A program made the position numbers and the translations under genes. A DNA stretch of 64,000 nucleotides from CBCXVS01 sp965178525 (GTDB taxonomy: Bacteria > Tectomicrobia > Entotheonellia > Entotheonellales > Entotheonellaceae): contig CBCXVS010000001.1 in assembly GCA_965178525.1 (NCBI GenBank), forward strand, positions 1-64,000, read 5' to 3'. The first letter of the stretch is position 1, and every line of letters begins with the position of its first letter. Of the stretch, positions 8,380 through 17,648 are shown piece after piece. The notes under the pieces were generated by a model. The model made no database searches and was not told where the DNA came from. It saw only the letters and a list, made by a program, of their open reading frames with translations.

Positions 8380-10359
8380 ATGCGTTTCTTTAATCTTCTC
8401 ATCGTTCTGTTCGTCGTATGTGGCGCCGTTCTGCCGGGTATGGCCCAAGTCAATCTTCCTGCTTCCCCGCTCGCGCCGCCAGACGTCAAGGCTTGGAGTG
8501 CGAAAGAGGAGGCAGCATCGGATCAGGGGGGAGCCGAAACCGTACGTATCACCGTGGAAATCCCGCCCGATCATCATGGCTATCTCGACAAAGGTGATGA
8601 AGGATTGCTCATTCCACTCACCTTCTCCTTTGCCTCCCTCGAAGCACATAGCGTGCGGGTGACCCAACTCTCTTATCCACTCGGCACCCGTGATGAACAG
8701 GCGCATGCCACGGTCCTGCGCGGCAATGGCGACTTCGTCTTCCGTCTGGACAACGTTTCGGCCTTGCCATCCGATCAGGCGTTTGCAACGACGCTGCGCT
8801 CTCAGATTTGCAATGACGTGACGAATATTTGCTACCCACCCCGGACCACAGAGATACCCTTGCGTTTCGCTGCCGCCACAACGGCGCCGCCAGCTCCAAG
8901 CCCAACCGTTCCACCTGTCCCCGTCCAAGAAGCGCCGCAGACATGGCGTGAGCGCATCACGGCCTGGTTTCAGCGCTCCACGGACAACCTGTTTCTTGCC
9001 CTCGCATTGGTTTTTGCTGCCGGCCTTCTTGCCACCGCGACACCGTGTGTCTATCCCATCATTCCGATAACCTCTGCGATACTCATCGCACGCGGCGGGC
9101 AATCCCGGCAGCAAGGTCGCTTGCATGCCCTGGTCTATTTCATCGGTCTCATCTTCTTTTATACGCTGTTGGGCGCGTTTGCGGCGACCACCGGCACGGC
9201 GCTGTCAGCCATCATGACGAGTGCCTGGGTCAACCTCAGCTTTGCGGTGATTTTTGTGTATCTGGGTCTGAGTATGCTGGGTCTGTACGAATTCCAATTT
9301 TTAACCACATTGACCACGAAACTCGATACGGCATCCAGTCGCAAGAGCGGTTTTTCAGGCACATTCTTGATGGGCACGACCGCGGGCCTGATCGTTTCGC
9401 CATGCGTCGGTCCGGTGGTGGGCGCCATTCTTCTCGACCTCACCGGCAAAGCCGCCGCGATCAGTGTCACCAGCGCCGGTGTCCCCACAGATATCGTAGT
9501 GCGTGGCGTCGCCTTAATGACCGCGTTCGGCGCGGGGCTTGGCCTCCCCTTCTTGATCGTTGGCCTGCTAAGTCAGCGCCTCCCACAGTCGGGCACGTGG
9601 CTCACAAAGGTAAAATTTCTCTTAGGACTGCCGATCCTTTATTTCGCCTACACCTACTATGTCAAGGGCATGGAGACGCTCAACGTATCTGCCAACGTCG
9701 CGCATGCCATGCTCGTTGGGATTGTTGCCATTGCGTTAGCCGTGTTCATTGGGGCCTTCCACACGCTCGGGGAGCGTCCGCAACGGCAGATGTTACTGCG
9801 GCGGGCTTGCGGCATCATTCTGCTGATTATCGGCGTCCATTTTCTCTATAATGGCTTGGGGCGTTCAGGCATTTTGATTGACTTGTCAATCGATACACCA
9901 CGTCGTGTGGCCACGGCTGAGCAGTCTGCGAACCGATCCTCAGTCAACAATGGCCAACGGCCTCAGGTCGAAACCCATGGCAATCTGCAGTGGTTGCGAG
10001 ACGTCGAGGTGGCACGCCAGCGCGCCAGTTCCGAAGGCAAACCCTTATTCGTGGATTTTTACGCCACATGGTGCGCCAATTGTAAGGCATTTAATCGCCT
10101 TGCCCTGCAGCATAACGAACTCAATGCGGCGCTGCAGAAGGCGGTTCTCATCAAAATATACGATACCGATCCGGACTTCCGAACGTTTCAGGAAGACCGT
10201 CGCTTCCCGGAATTGCGCGGTGTCGGGGGGCAGCCTTTCTTGCCACTGTTTGCCATCTACTCTCCGCAAGGGGAATTGGTGTGGAAAGGGCAGGATTACC
10301 GAGCCGTCGGCACCATGATTACCCACCTTCAACGTGCCCGATATGCGGCGGCCCGGTGA
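8380..10359 (+). CDS. dsbD: Thiol:disulfide interchange protein DsbD
   Basis: Moves reducing power from cytoplasmic thioredoxin across the inner membrane to periplasmic partners such as CcmH-type proteins. The 659-aa protein has a signal peptide (MRFFNLLIVLF...), an N-terminal DsbD-alpha-like domain (about 30-175) with the cysteine pair CNDVTNIC, a membrane domain of about eight helices with its two key cysteines in ATPCVYPIIP and VSPCVGPVVG, and a C-terminal thioredoxin domain with WCANCK. All expected redox cysteine pairs are present. The upstream neighbour is the CcmH variant, so the pair forms a small c-type cytochrome maturation module. The start at 8380 follows an AAGG site and gives a good signal peptide. 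Confidence 0.93.
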   Translation: MRFFNLLIVLFVVCGAVLPGMAQVNLPASPLAPPDVKAWSAKEEAASDQGGAETVRITVEIPPDHHGYLDKGDEGLLIPLTFSFASLEAHSVRVTQLSYPLGTRDEQAHATVLRGNGDFVFRLDNVSALPSDQAFATTLRSQICNDVTNICYPPRTTEIPLRFAAATTAPPAPSPTVPPVPVQEAPQTWRERITAWFQRSTDNLFLALALVFAAGLLATATPCVYPIIPITSAILIARGGQSRQQGRLHALVYFIGLIFFYTLLGAFAATTGTALSAIMTSAWVNLSFAVIFVYLGLSMLGLYEFQFLTTLTTKLDTASSRKSGFSGTFLMGTTAGLIVSPCVGPVVGAILLDLTGKAAAISVTSAGVPTDIVVRGVALMTAFGAGLGLPFLIVGLLSQRLPQSGTWLTKVKFLLGLPILYFAYTYYVKGMETLNVSANVAHAMLVGIVAIALAVFIGAFHTLGERPQRQMLLRRACGIILLIIGVHFLYNGLGRSGILIDLSIDTPRRVATAEQSANRSSVNNGQRPQVETHGNLQWLRDVEVARQRASSEGKPLFVDFYATWCANCKAFNRLALQHNELNAALQKAVLIKIYDTDPDFRTFQEDRRFPELRGVGGQPFLPLFAIYSPQGELVWKGQDYRAVGTMITHLQRARYAAAR

Positions 10360-10363
10360 CATC

Positions 10364-11338
10364 ATGCACTGCGCTTGCCGGTTAACCCGAAGCACGCTGT
10401 GGCTCACGCTTTTTGTGTTCCTACAGCACGCGGTCCCGTTTGCGCTCTTGCCTATGGTCGTATCCGATACGGCGGCGGCCCCGGCGGGCCTTGCAGCTGA
10501 CCAGCTGCTGACCTTTGCCAACCAACTCCTCGGTGAAGGCGAATATTTTCGCGCCATCACCGAGTATCGCCGCTTCATGTTTACCTATCCCGATGATCCC
10601 CGGAAGCCGATGGCTCATTTTCGCATGGGTCAGGCTTTCTATCGCGGCCAGAGCTATGATGAGGCATTGCGCACCTTCGGCGAGGTCGTACAACAATACC
10701 CGGACACCCCATACGGCAAGCAGGCCTGGCTCTGGCAGGGTGAAAGCCTCATGCAGCAGACACAATATGCCGCAGCCGAACAGGTTTACACACGCTTTAT
10801 TAAACGGTTTCCCACGGGTCGCGCGGCGTCATATGCCCAATATCAACATAGCTGGACGTTACTTTATCGCCGCCAGTGGCACGATGCTTCGGTTGCGTTA
10901 CAGCGGATTCCTTCTGCAACCCCGCTGTATGCGGCAGCCCAGCAGTTGGCCACCGAAGCCCAGGCGGGCGACAGCCTGCCCAAAAAGTCCCCGGTCCTTG
11001 CCGGTATACTCTCAGGTCTTCTGCCTGGCAGTGGTCAGCTATACAACGGGCGCTTGGGTGATGCGGTGCTCGCCTTCCTGCTAAATGGGCTGTTTATCGC
11101 CGGATCGATCGAAGCGATTGAGCATGGTGAACATGCCATAGCGGGCGTGCTCAGTTTTTTCGAAGCGGGGTGGTATACAGGCAATGTCTATGGCGCTGTC
11201 AACGGGGCCCATAAGCATAATCGCCATGAGACGGAGGTCTTGCTTCACCAGCTCGAGCGACGTTTCCGTGTGCCCCCTCCGAACAATGTCCTATCACAGC
11301 ACATGGGACTGCGGCTCGGCGTCAACTTTTCCTGGTAA
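10364..11338 (+). CDS. TPR-repeat envelope protein, function unknown
   Basis: A 324-aa protein with an N-terminal signal segment (about residues 8-30), three or four tetratricopeptide-like repeats (about 45-210, for example DEALRTFGEVVQQYPDTPYG, as in outer-membrane YbgF/BamD-type tandem repeats) and a C-terminal hydrophobic part that starts with GLLPGSGQLYNGR. That PGSGQ-Y motif occurs in small membrane domains of unknown role fused to TPRs. It starts 4 bases after dsbD, so it is probably translated from the same message. A scaffold role in envelope assembly is inferred; no catalytic residues are apparent. Confidence 0.6.
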   Translation: MHCACRLTRSTLWLTLFVFLQHAVPFALLPMVVSDTAAAPAGLAADQLLTFANQLLGEGEYFRAITEYRRFMFTYPDDPRKPMAHFRMGQAFYRGQSYDEALRTFGEVVQQYPDTPYGKQAWLWQGESLMQQTQYAAAEQVYTRFIKRFPTGRAASYAQYQHSWTLLYRRQWHDASVALQRIPSATPLYAAAQQLATEAQAGDSLPKKSPVLAGILSGLLPGSGQLYNGRLGDAVLAFLLNGLFIAGSIEAIEHGEHAIAGVLSFFEAGWYTGNVYGAVNGAHKHNRHETEVLLHQLERRFRVPPPNNVLSQHMGLRLGVNFSW

Positions 11339-11413
11339 AGCGTGTCACTGGCCGGAATTGCCTCCATGTATGACTCCAGAGGCAAGATAGACATGTCATA
11401 TCGTTCCGGTGCT

Positions 11414-11487
11414 TAAGTTCCTGGACAGAGTTGGCGACATCGTTTTTCCAGAGGAAAGATATGAATGTCATTCTGTTCAGGCAGTTA
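11414..11487. repeat. Dispersed palindromic element, copy 2
   Basis: A 74-bp copy in the convergent gap between the TPR gene and rplQ. Its left end is TAAGTTCCTGGACA and its right end TGTTCAGGCAGTTA (one base off ACTTA). The inner GGCGACATCGTTTTTCC places it in subfamily I. It ends 7 bases before the rplQ stop codon, so it could act as the 3' hairpin of the long superoperon. Confidence 0.82.
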
Positions 11488-11494
11488 TGACAGG

Positions 11495-11857
11495 CTATAA
11501 CGGACGATCGACCAGCTCCATCACGACCATAGGGGCATTGTCGCCATGGCGGAAACCCGTCTTCAAAATACGCGTGTAGCCTCCCGGCCGATCTCGGTAG
11601 CGTGGGGCCAAGTCATCAAACACCCGCTTGACAACTGTCCGGCTTCCCACTTGCCGTGCGGTCAGACGACGCGCATGCAAATCACCACGTTTACCCCAAG
11701 TGATAATCCGGTCCACTAACCGCCGCACTTCCTTCGCCTTCGCTTCTGTCGTCTGCACCCGTTCGTGGACCAAAATAGACACCGCCAGATTTCGCAACAT
11801 GGCTTTGCGATGACTGCTACTGCGATGCAGACTCCGCCCTTTTTTCAGATGACGCAT
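11495..11857 (-). CDS. rplQ: 50S ribosomal protein L17
   Basis: Ribosomal protein of the large subunit near the exit tunnel, 120 aa. The typical start MRHLKKGRSLHRSSSHRKAM fixes the N-terminus at 11857; the longer open frame upstream is not conserved. It is the last gene of the alpha operon and of the whole superoperon. A dispersed palindrome follows within a few bases. Confidence 0.95.
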   Translation of the reverse strand: MRHLKKGRSLHRSSSHRKAMLRNLAVSILVHERVQTTEAKAKEVRRLVDRIITWGKRGDLHARRLTARQVGSRTVVKRVFDDLAPRYRDRPGGYTRILKTGFRHGDNAPMVVMELVDRPL

Positions 11858-11882
11858 GACGCTTTCCGTTCTTTCTAGGCGA

Positions 11883-11959
11883 GCTGTGAGCGACAAGCTG
11901 CCAGCTCTTCGCTTCGGATGACGGCGAGCGCAGAGCTAACAGCGAAGCGCTAACAGCTG
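11883..11959. repeat. Short iterated AGCTGNNA-like array at rpoA 3' end
   Basis: Loose repeats of GAGCTGTGAGC, AAGCTGCCAGCTCTTCGC and GCTAACAGC fold into a hairpin (CCAGCT with AGCTGG; TTCGCTTCG with AGCGAAGC). The rpoA stop codon lies inside the array. Similar arrays occur at 57523-57638 and 62311-62460. Confidence 0.5.
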
Positions 11960-12954
11960 GTATTATTCCGGGTCATCTCCTGCCACTCGTATCCTTCGAG
12001 ATTCATCCCGAGACTTAAGCCCATGATGGTCAGAATTTCCTTGATTTCATTTAAGGACTTCCGCCCGAAATTCCGAGTCTTGAGCATCTCGGATTCATTC
12101 TTCTGCACCAATTCACCAATCGTGCGGATATTGGCATTCTTCAAACAGTTATACGAGCGAACCGAGAGTTCGAGTTCATCAACACTGCGATTCAAATTTT
12201 CAAACAAGCGTTGCCGCTCTTCATCGACCGCTGGCACTTCCGGGATCGGTTCCTCGTGGAAACTGACAAAAACCTGTAAATGCTCCTGTAAGATCCGCGC
12301 GGCTTGCGCCACCGCCTCCTCAGGATGGAGGCTACCGTTTGTGTGCACCTCCAGAATGAGGCGGTCATAATCGGTAGCCTGTCCAACCCGGGTGTTTTCA
12401 ACATGAAACGCCACCTTACGGATGGGTGAAAAGACCGCATCAATAGGAATCACTTGCGGGTCGACAATATCCCGCGCATATCGTTCTGCCGGTACATAAC
12501 CACGCCCGAGTTGCACATCCATCGTGATATCCAATGTGGCGTCTTTATGCAGCGTCGCAATATGGAGATCGGGATTGAGAATATCGATATCGGCGTCCGG
12601 CGTAATATGGCGCGCCAGGATTTCTCCTGGGCCACGGGCTTGCAGCATGAGCTGTTTGGGCCGGTCCACATGGAGCTTCAGGAGCAATTCCTTGATGTTG
12701 AGGATAATTTCTGTCGTATCCTCTAATACGCCGGCAATCGTCGAAAACTCATGATAGACTCCCTGAATCTTCAACGCCGTCACAGCCGTACCCGTCAACG
12801 ACGACAGCAATATACGGCGCAAGGCATGGCCGATGGTCACCCCAAAACCCCGCTCGAACGGCTCGGCAACAAACCGCCCATACACCTCACTTAACGAGCT
12901 ACGATCCGTCTCGATCCGCTTGGGTTTTTGGAAACTAGCTAAGGCAATGCTCAT
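11950..12954 (-). CDS. rpoA: RNA polymerase alpha subunit
   Basis: A 334-aa protein with an N-terminal dimerisation domain (about 1-235; FAEPFERGFGVTIGHALRRI region) and a C-terminal DNA/activator-binding domain (about 255-325; LELSVRSYNCLKNANIRTIG). The ATG at 12954 follows the rpsD-rpoA spacer, which contains a palindromic element (13004-13077). The last codons and the stop lie in a short repeat array, so the extreme C-terminus (TRNNTSC) may not be ancestral. It forms the alpha operon with rpsM, rpsK, rpsD and rplQ. Confidence 0.97.
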   Translation of the reverse strand: MSIALASFQKPKRIETDRSSLSEVYGRFVAEPFERGFGVTIGHALRRILLSSLTGTAVTALKIQGVYHEFSTIAGVLEDTTEIILNIKELLLKLHVDRPKQLMLQARGPGEILARHITPDADIDILNPDLHIATLHKDATLDITMDVQLGRGYVPAERYARDIVDPQVIPIDAVFSPIRKVAFHVENTRVGQATDYDRLILEVHTNGSLHPEEAVAQAARILQEHLQVFVSFHEEPIPEVPAVDEERQRLFENLNRSVDELELSVRSYNCLKNANIRTIGELVQKNESEMLKTRNFGRKSLNEIKEILTIMGLSLGMNLEGYEWQEMTRNNTSC

Positions 12955-13003
12955 AGTAGGGCGCTCCCCCCTGAAATATCTCGATGTGCCGTGATGGTTT
13001 CAA

Positions 13004-13077
13004 TAAGTGCCCGAACAGAATTCAATTCATATCTTTCCTCTAGAAAAACGATGTCGCTCATGTGGTCCAGGAACTTA
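13004..13077. repeat. Dispersed palindromic element, copy 3
   Basis: A 74-bp copy between rpsD and rpoA, in the same orientation as copy 1 (TAAGTGCCCGAACA at the left, CCAGGAACTTA at the right, AAAACGATGTCGC inside). It lies inside the co-transcribed alpha operon, so the RNA would carry a long hairpin upstream of the rpoA ribosome site. Confidence 0.85.
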
Positions 13078-13116
13078 ACACCCAACTCCAAGGTAAGCCC
13101 ACCTCGCAGGATTGCA

Positions 13117-13746
13117 CTATTTCGAATACAGCTCCACGATGAGTTGTTCTTGGAAGGGCATCGTAATATCTTCACGTGTCGGTAGCACTTGCACAACGCC
13201 ACGCATATCGGAGGCTTCTACGTGCAACCATTCAGGAATCTGCTTCTGCCCTAGGTGTTCGACATTGCTCCGCAAGAGTTCCATATTACGGCTCTTCTCT
13301 CGCGCCTCCACCATGTCGCCTTGCTTCACGAGAAACGACGGAATATTGACCTTCCGTCCATTAACGCGCATATGCCCGTGGCGCACGAGCTGCCGTGCTT
13401 GGGCACGGGAGTCGGCAAAGCCCATACGATAGACGACATTATCCAAGCGCCGTTCAAGCAAAATGAGCAACTCCGAGCCGGTAATGCCCTTTGACCGGGC
13501 CGCTTTTTTGAAATAACCGCGAAATTGCGATTCGAGCAGACCATAGGTGCGCTTGACCTTCTGCTTCTCGCGCAATTGCAGCCCATACTCTGAGAGTTTG
13601 GTGCGTCGGCGCTGCCCATGCAAACCCGGTGCATAGTTGCGCTTGTTAATCGCACACTTATCGCTCAAACAGCGGTCCCCTTTGAGAAATAATTTCGTAT
13701 TTTCTCGGCGACACAACCGACAGACAGCATCGCTATACCTTGCCAC
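13117..13746 (-). CDS. rpsD: 30S ribosomal protein S4
   Basis: Primary 16S rRNA-binding protein of the small subunit and, in many bacteria, a translational regulator of the alpha operon. Its 209 residues match the family. It keeps the zinc-type cysteines near the N-terminus (CRLC and CLSDKC). The RNA-binding S4 domain is around residues 98-160 (RRLDNVVYRMGFADSRAQARQLVRHGH region). It lies between rpsK and rpoA, the canonical order. Confidence 0.97.
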   Translation of the reverse strand: MARYSDAVCRLCRRENTKLFLKGDRCLSDKCAINKRNYAPGLHGQRRRTKLSEYGLQLREKQKVKRTYGLLESQFRGYFKKAARSKGITGSELLILLERRLDNVVYRMGFADSRAQARQLVRHGHMRVNGRKVNIPSFLVKQGDMVEAREKSRNMELLRSNVEHLGQKQIPEWLHVEASDMRGVVQVLPTREDITMPFQEQLIVELYSK

Positions 13747-13788
13747 CTTGTCTATATCCTCCCTCCAGAATGAAGCATCTCATCGCAC

Positions 13789-14181
13789 TCAGACACGCCG
13801 CCGCTTTGGCGGCCGCGGCCCATTATGCGGTATGGGCGTCACATCACGGATCATACTCACTTCCAACCCCGACGACTGTAAGGCTCGAATCGCGGCTTCA
13901 CGTCCCGACCCCGGCCCTTTGACGAGCACATCCACTTTCCGCATGCCCATATCCATCACTTTACGAGCCACCTGCTCCGCCGCCGTCTGGGACGCAAACG
14001 GAGTGCCTTTACGCGAACCGCGAAAGCCTTGTCCCCCAGCACTCGCCCAGGCCAAGGCATTGCCGCTCGTATCGGTGATGGTAATAATGGTGTTGTTGAA
14101 AGTCGACTGAATATGGGCTACACCCTCGGCTACGGTGCGCCGTTCACGCCGGCGCCGGCCATCTCTGCGCCTTTCTCCCAT
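13789..14181 (-). CDS. rpsK: 30S ribosomal protein S11
   Basis: Platform protein of the small subunit, 130 aa. It has the family core IQSTFNNTIITITDTSGNAL and a basic C-terminus ending GPRPPKRRRV. It starts 9 bases after the rpsM stop and is followed by rpsD. Confidence 0.96.
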   Translation of the reverse strand: MGERRRDGRRRRERRTVAEGVAHIQSTFNNTIITITDTSGNALAWASAGGQGFRGSRKGTPFASQTAAEQVARKVMDMGMRKVDVLVKGPGSGREAAIRALQSSGLEVSMIRDVTPIPHNGPRPPKRRRV

Positions 14182-14190
14182 GATCTCCCT

Positions 14191-14562
14191 CTATCGTTTA
14201 CTTTTTCTCCCAATCGTACGCCGAGGTCCCTTCCGCGTCCGGGCGTTGGTACGAGATCGCTGGCCACGGATCGGTAATCCACGCCGATGCCGCAACCCAC
14301 GATAGGACCCGATGTCCATGAGCCGCTTGATGTTCATTTGCGTTTCGCGGCGCAAGTCGCCCTCAATCATATACTGCTGCTCGATCGTCTCACGCAACCG
14401 GGCCACTTCACTCTCCGTCAGATCACGCACGCGCGTATCCGGATTAATATCGGTTGCTTGTAGAATCTGCTGAGATGACGTGTTGCCAATGCCAAAAATA
14501 TACGTCAATGACACTTCGACCTTTTTATCATCGGGGATATCTGCCCCTGCGATACGTGCCAT
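14191..14562 (-). CDS. rpsM: 30S ribosomal protein S13
   Basis: Head protein of the small subunit that contacts the P-site tRNA and 50S. At 123 aa it shows MARIAGADIPDDKKVEVSLT at the start and the conserved GLRHRRGLPIRGQRS with its basic tail. It is the first gene of the alpha operon, directly after rpmJ. Confidence 0.97.
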   Translation of the reverse strand: MARIAGADIPDDKKVEVSLTYIFGIGNTSSQQILQATDINPDTRVRDLTESEVARLRETIEQQYMIEGDLRRETQMNIKRLMDIGSYRGLRHRRGLPIRGQRSRTNARTRKGPRRTIGRKSKR

Positions 14563-14580
14563 GATCCGACTCCCTCCCTC

Positions 14581-14694
14581 TTATCCCTGGCGCTGTTTGT
14601 GGCGCGGAATTTCGCAAATGACGCGGATAATTCCTTTGCGACGAATCACTTTACACTTGTCACACATCGGCTTGACCGACGCACGCACCTTCAT
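14581..14694 (-). CDS. rpmJ: 50S ribosomal protein L36
   Basis: A 37-residue protein read directly from the sequence, starting MKVRASVKPMCDKCKVIRRK. It is the zinc-binding form, with ligands C-X2-C-X12-C-X4-H. It lies between infA and rpsM, a common arrangement. Confidence 0.95.
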   Translation of the reverse strand: MKVRASVKPMCDKCKVIRRKGIIRVICEIPRHKQRQG

Positions 14695-14748
14695 ACCGCT
14701 CCCCCAACCTCACACCGGACCCTGTTCCCGATACCATCCATGCTCGCG

Positions 14749-14970
14749 CTATTTAAAACGATACACAATACGGCCGCGGTTCAAGTCATACGGCGACAGC
14801 TCCACTTTGACCTTATCTCCGGGCAGAATCCGGATGTAATGCATCCGCATCTTGCCGGAAATATGAGCCAGGACATGATGGCCGCTCTCCTCCAGTTCGA
14901 CCTTGAACATCGCATTCGGCAGCGGTTCAACAACGGTCCCTTCGACGGCAATGGCCTCTTCTTTTTCCAT
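14749..14970 (-). CDS. infA: Translation initiation factor IF-1
   Basis: Small OB-fold factor that occupies the A site during initiation. The start MEKEEAIAVEGTVVE (14970) gives 73 aa, the family length; a longer frame to 14985 adds five unsupported residues. The conserved HISGKMRMHYIRILPGDKV and YDLNRGRIVYRFK are present. It follows map by 18 bases. Confidence 0.95.
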   Translation of the reverse strand: MEKEEAIAVEGTVVEPLPNAMFKVELEESGHHVLAHISGKMRMHYIRILPGDKVKVELSPYDLNRGRIVYRFK

Positions 14971-14988
14971 GAATGTGTACACCATTCC

Positions 14989-15738
14989 TTAGAGTTGACT
15001 CAGGACAATCCCACTATGTTCAGCCACGGCAACCGTGTGCTCAAAATGAGCCGAGAGCTGCCCATCTGCGGTGACAACTGTCCAATTATCAGGGAGAATA
15101 CAGACATCGGAAGTGCCCATATTGAGCATCGGCTCAAGCGCCAACACCATTCCTTCACGTAGGCGCGGCCCACGGCCGGGCGGCCCAAAATTGGGCACCT
15201 GGGGCTCTTCGTGTAGCGCCGTCCCAATCCCATGGCCGACAAACGCCTTGACCACGTTATACCCCCGCTCCTCAGCAAACTTCTGGATCGTATGGGAAAT
15301 ATCCGACAGGCGATTCCCCACTTTCGCCTGTACAACGCCGACTTCCAACGCCTGCCGGGCCGCCTCCAGCAGCGTGTGTTCCTCGGTACGAATCTCCCCT
15401 ACGGCAAAGGTAACCGCATGATCACCGTAATAGCCATCCACAATGGCGCCACAATCAATCCCAATGATATCACCGGCTTGCAACTTCCGGCGCGTCGAGG
15501 GGATACCGTGGACCACTTCCGCATTAATCGAGGTACACAACGTGGCGGGAAATCCTCGGTAGCCGATAAAGGCGGGGATTCCCCCATGCCGCCGAATATA
15601 CGTTTCCGCGGCACGATCCAGATCCGCAGTTGAAACCCCTGGCTCAATCATCGGCGTGATATGCTGCACGGTAGCAGCCACCAATTGCGAACTCGCCCGG
15701 ATCTTCGCTATTTCCTGTGGTGATCGATAGGTAATCAT
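14989..15738 (-). CDS. map: Methionine aminopeptidase, type I
   Basis: Removes the initiator methionine from new proteins. The 249-aa protein has all five metal ligands in recognisable motifs: D in IGIDCGA, D in GYYGDHA, H in VGHGIGTALHEEP, E in LALEPM and E in HFEHTVAV. There is no N-terminal SH3 extension, so it is type Ia. Its position between adk and infA is typical of the spc operon end. Confidence 0.96.
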   Translation of the reverse strand: MITYRSPQEIAKIRASSQLVAATVQHITPMIEPGVSTADLDRAAETYIRRHGGIPAFIGYRGFPATLCTSINAEVVHGIPSTRRKLQAGDIIGIDCGAIVDGYYGDHAVTFAVGEIRTEEHTLLEAARQALEVGVVQAKVGNRLSDISHTIQKFAEERGYNVVKAFVGHGIGTALHEEPQVPNFGPPGRGPRLREGMVLALEPMLNMGTSDVCILPDNWTVVTADGQLSAHFEHTVAVAEHSGIVLSQL

Positions 15739-15744
15739 AATGTG

Positions 15745-16302
15745 CTACAAGTATGTCGTAATCCGCTCAAAGATCTCGTCCACCGTCCCCACCCCGGAGA
15801 CGGTTCGCAAGAGATCGGTCTGACGATAGTACTCGACGAGAGGCGCCGTGTCCCGGAAATAGACTTCCAAACGATGTTGGATCGCCTCATCCGTATCATC
15901 CTGCCGCCCCTCGATTTCACGCCGTCCGGCAAGGCGCTGCCGCAGCTCCTCATTGGGCACCTCGATACTCATCACATAATCGAGCGGTTGTTCGCTCTCA
16001 TGCAACATCCGATCCAACGCCTCCGCCTGTGCCACCGTCCGGGGAAAGCCGTCCAGGATAAATCCCGCTCGGGCATCCGCCTGCGCCAAGCGCTCCCGGA
16101 CGATCCCAATCATCACGGTATCGGGCACCAAAGCGCCTCGATCCATGTAACGTTTCGCCTCTGCGCCCAAGGCCGTGCCATCGCGCACTGCAGCGCGTAG
16201 AATATCACCGGTGGAGATTTCCGGAATGCCGTATTGCTCGTGCAATCGGTGTCCCTGCGTCCCCTTACCGGCCCCGGGCGGCCCCAATAAAACCATGCGC
16301 AT
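15745..16302 (-). CDS. adk: Adenylate kinase, short form
   Basis: Balances ATP + AMP and 2 ADP. The P-loop GPPGAGKGTQG is at residues 7-17, followed by the AMP-binding STGDILR and GFILDGFPRT motifs. At 185 aa it lacks the long LID insertion: after RLAGRREIEGRQDD it goes straight to the helix DEAIQHRLEVY. This short version is known in several bacterial groups. It follows secY by 29 bases and precedes map. Confidence 0.95.
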   Translation of the reverse strand: MRMVLLGPPGAGKGTQGHRLHEQYGIPEISTGDILRAAVRDGTALGAEAKRYMDRGALVPDTVMIGIVRERLAQADARAGFILDGFPRTVAQAEALDRMLHESEQPLDYVMSIEVPNEELRQRLAGRREIEGRQDDTDEAIQHRLEVYFRDTAPLVEYYRQTDLLRTVSGVGTVDEIFERITTYL

Positions 16303-16331
16303 CGTCTGCGTTTCCTACCCTGCTCGCCGGC

Positions 16332-17648
16332 TCAACGCCGGCCCTTGATACGGCCTTTTTTCATAAAGCTTTCGTAGTGACGCATGACCAAATGAGACTC
16401 GATCTGTTGCATCGTGTCCATACCCACACCCACCACAATCAGCAGTCCGGTGCCGCCAAAGAAGAAAGGAACGTGCAGAAACTGCACCAAATAGGTGGGC
16501 AAGATCACAATGAACGACAGATAAATCGCACCGGCAAACGTCAACCGCGAAAGCGTCCGATCAATATACTCCGCCGTCTTCTTGCCCGGACGAATGCCGG
16601 GGACAAAACCGCCATACTTGCGCATGTTATCCGCCACATCGTTCGGATTGAAGATGATCGCGGTGTAAAAGTAGGCAAAAAAGATGATCAGAGCCACCGT
16701 GAGGAGCGAATACAGAATCGTTCCCGGCGACAACTGCGCCACGATCATTTGCAAGATACTTCCCGGCTCCTGCCCGCCAACGAATTGGGCAATCGTGGCG
16801 GGAAACACCATGAGGGAGGAGGCAAAGATGGGCGGAATGACGCCCGAGGTGTTGATTTTCAGGGGCAAATGCGTACTCTGTCCCCCATACATCCGCCGTC
16901 CCACCACGCGTTTGGCATACTGAATGGGAATCTTACGATGCCCGGCCTCCATGAAGACAATGGCGGCCACGACGGCGACCATCACAATCAAGAGCAATAA
17001 GAAGAAAAACGGGCTCATTTCGCCAAGGCGGAGCTGCGTCCATGTGGCCCCAATGGCCGAGGGAATACCCGCGACAATGCCAGCAAAAATGATCAACGAG
17101 ATACCATTGCCAATACCCCGCTCAGTGATTTGCTCCCCGAGCCACATGATAAACGTCGTCCCAGCCGTCAAAGTCAGCACCGTCATCAAACGAAACGACC
17201 AGCCGGCCACCGGTACCACCGCCGCGCCACCCACCTCCATGTTTTCCAAACCGATCGCGATACCGAGCCCCTGCACACAGCTGAGCACCACGGTGCCATA
17301 ACGGCTATACTGCGTAATCTTCTTCCGGCCTTGCTCGCCCTCTTTCTTCAGCCGTTCCAAATGCGGCACCACGACCGTGAGCAGCTCCATGATAATGGAC
17401 GCACTAATATAGGGCATGATACCCAGCGCGAAGACCGCCATTTGCTCCAGAGCGCCGCCGGAGAACATATTAAAAAACCCTAGAATGGTCCCCTGCATGC
17501 TGTCGAAGAAGCGGGTCAGCGCCTGCCCATCGATACCAGGAGTCGGAATAAACACGCCAATACGATAGACAGCAAGCAACGCCAGCGTATAGAGAATACG
17601 CTTTTTCAGCTCGGGAATTTTGAAGATGTTCTGAAACCCATCAATCAC
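16332..17648 (-). CDS. secY: Protein translocase subunit SecY
   Basis: Channel subunit of the SecYEG translocon in the inner membrane, 438 aa with ten hydrophobic helices. Family signatures include RIGVFIPTPGIDG near the first helix, the plug region, ITERGIGNGISLIIFAGI and the C-terminal KKTAEYIDRTLSRLTFAGAI. Its start overlaps the rplO stop by 4 bases (ATGA type), showing translational coupling. The secE partner is at 42430. Confidence 0.97.
   Translation of the reverse strand: MIDGFQNIFKIPELKKRILYTLALLAVYRIGVFIPTPGIDGQALTRFFDSMQGTILGFFNMFSGGALEQMAVFALGIMPYISASIIMELLTVVVPHLERLKKEGEQGRKKITQYSRYGTVVLSCVQGLGIAIGLENMEVGGAAVVPVAGWSFRLMTVLTLTAGTTFIMWLGEQITERGIGNGISLIIFAGIVAGIPSAIGATWTQLRLGEMSPFFFLLLLIVMVAVVAAIVFMEAGHRKIPIQYAKRVVGRRMYGGQSTHLPLKINTSGVIPPIFASSLMVFPATIAQFVGGQEPGSILQMIVAQLSPGTILYSLLTVALIIFFAYFYTAIIFNPNDVADNMRKYGGFVPGIRPGKKTAEYIDRTLSRLTFAGAIYLSFIVILPTYLVQFLHVPFFFGGTGLLIVVGVGMDTMQQIESHLVMRHYESFMKKGRIKGRR

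Noticed and set aside
8269..9126. Minus-strand open frame (285 codons) opposite the start of dsbD
   Set aside because: No domain seen; the sense strand carries a clear DsbD with signal peptide.
9045..9851. Second plus-strand frame (268 codons) within dsbD
   Set aside because: Lies in the membrane-domain region of dsbD in another frame; dsbD itself is fully conserved.
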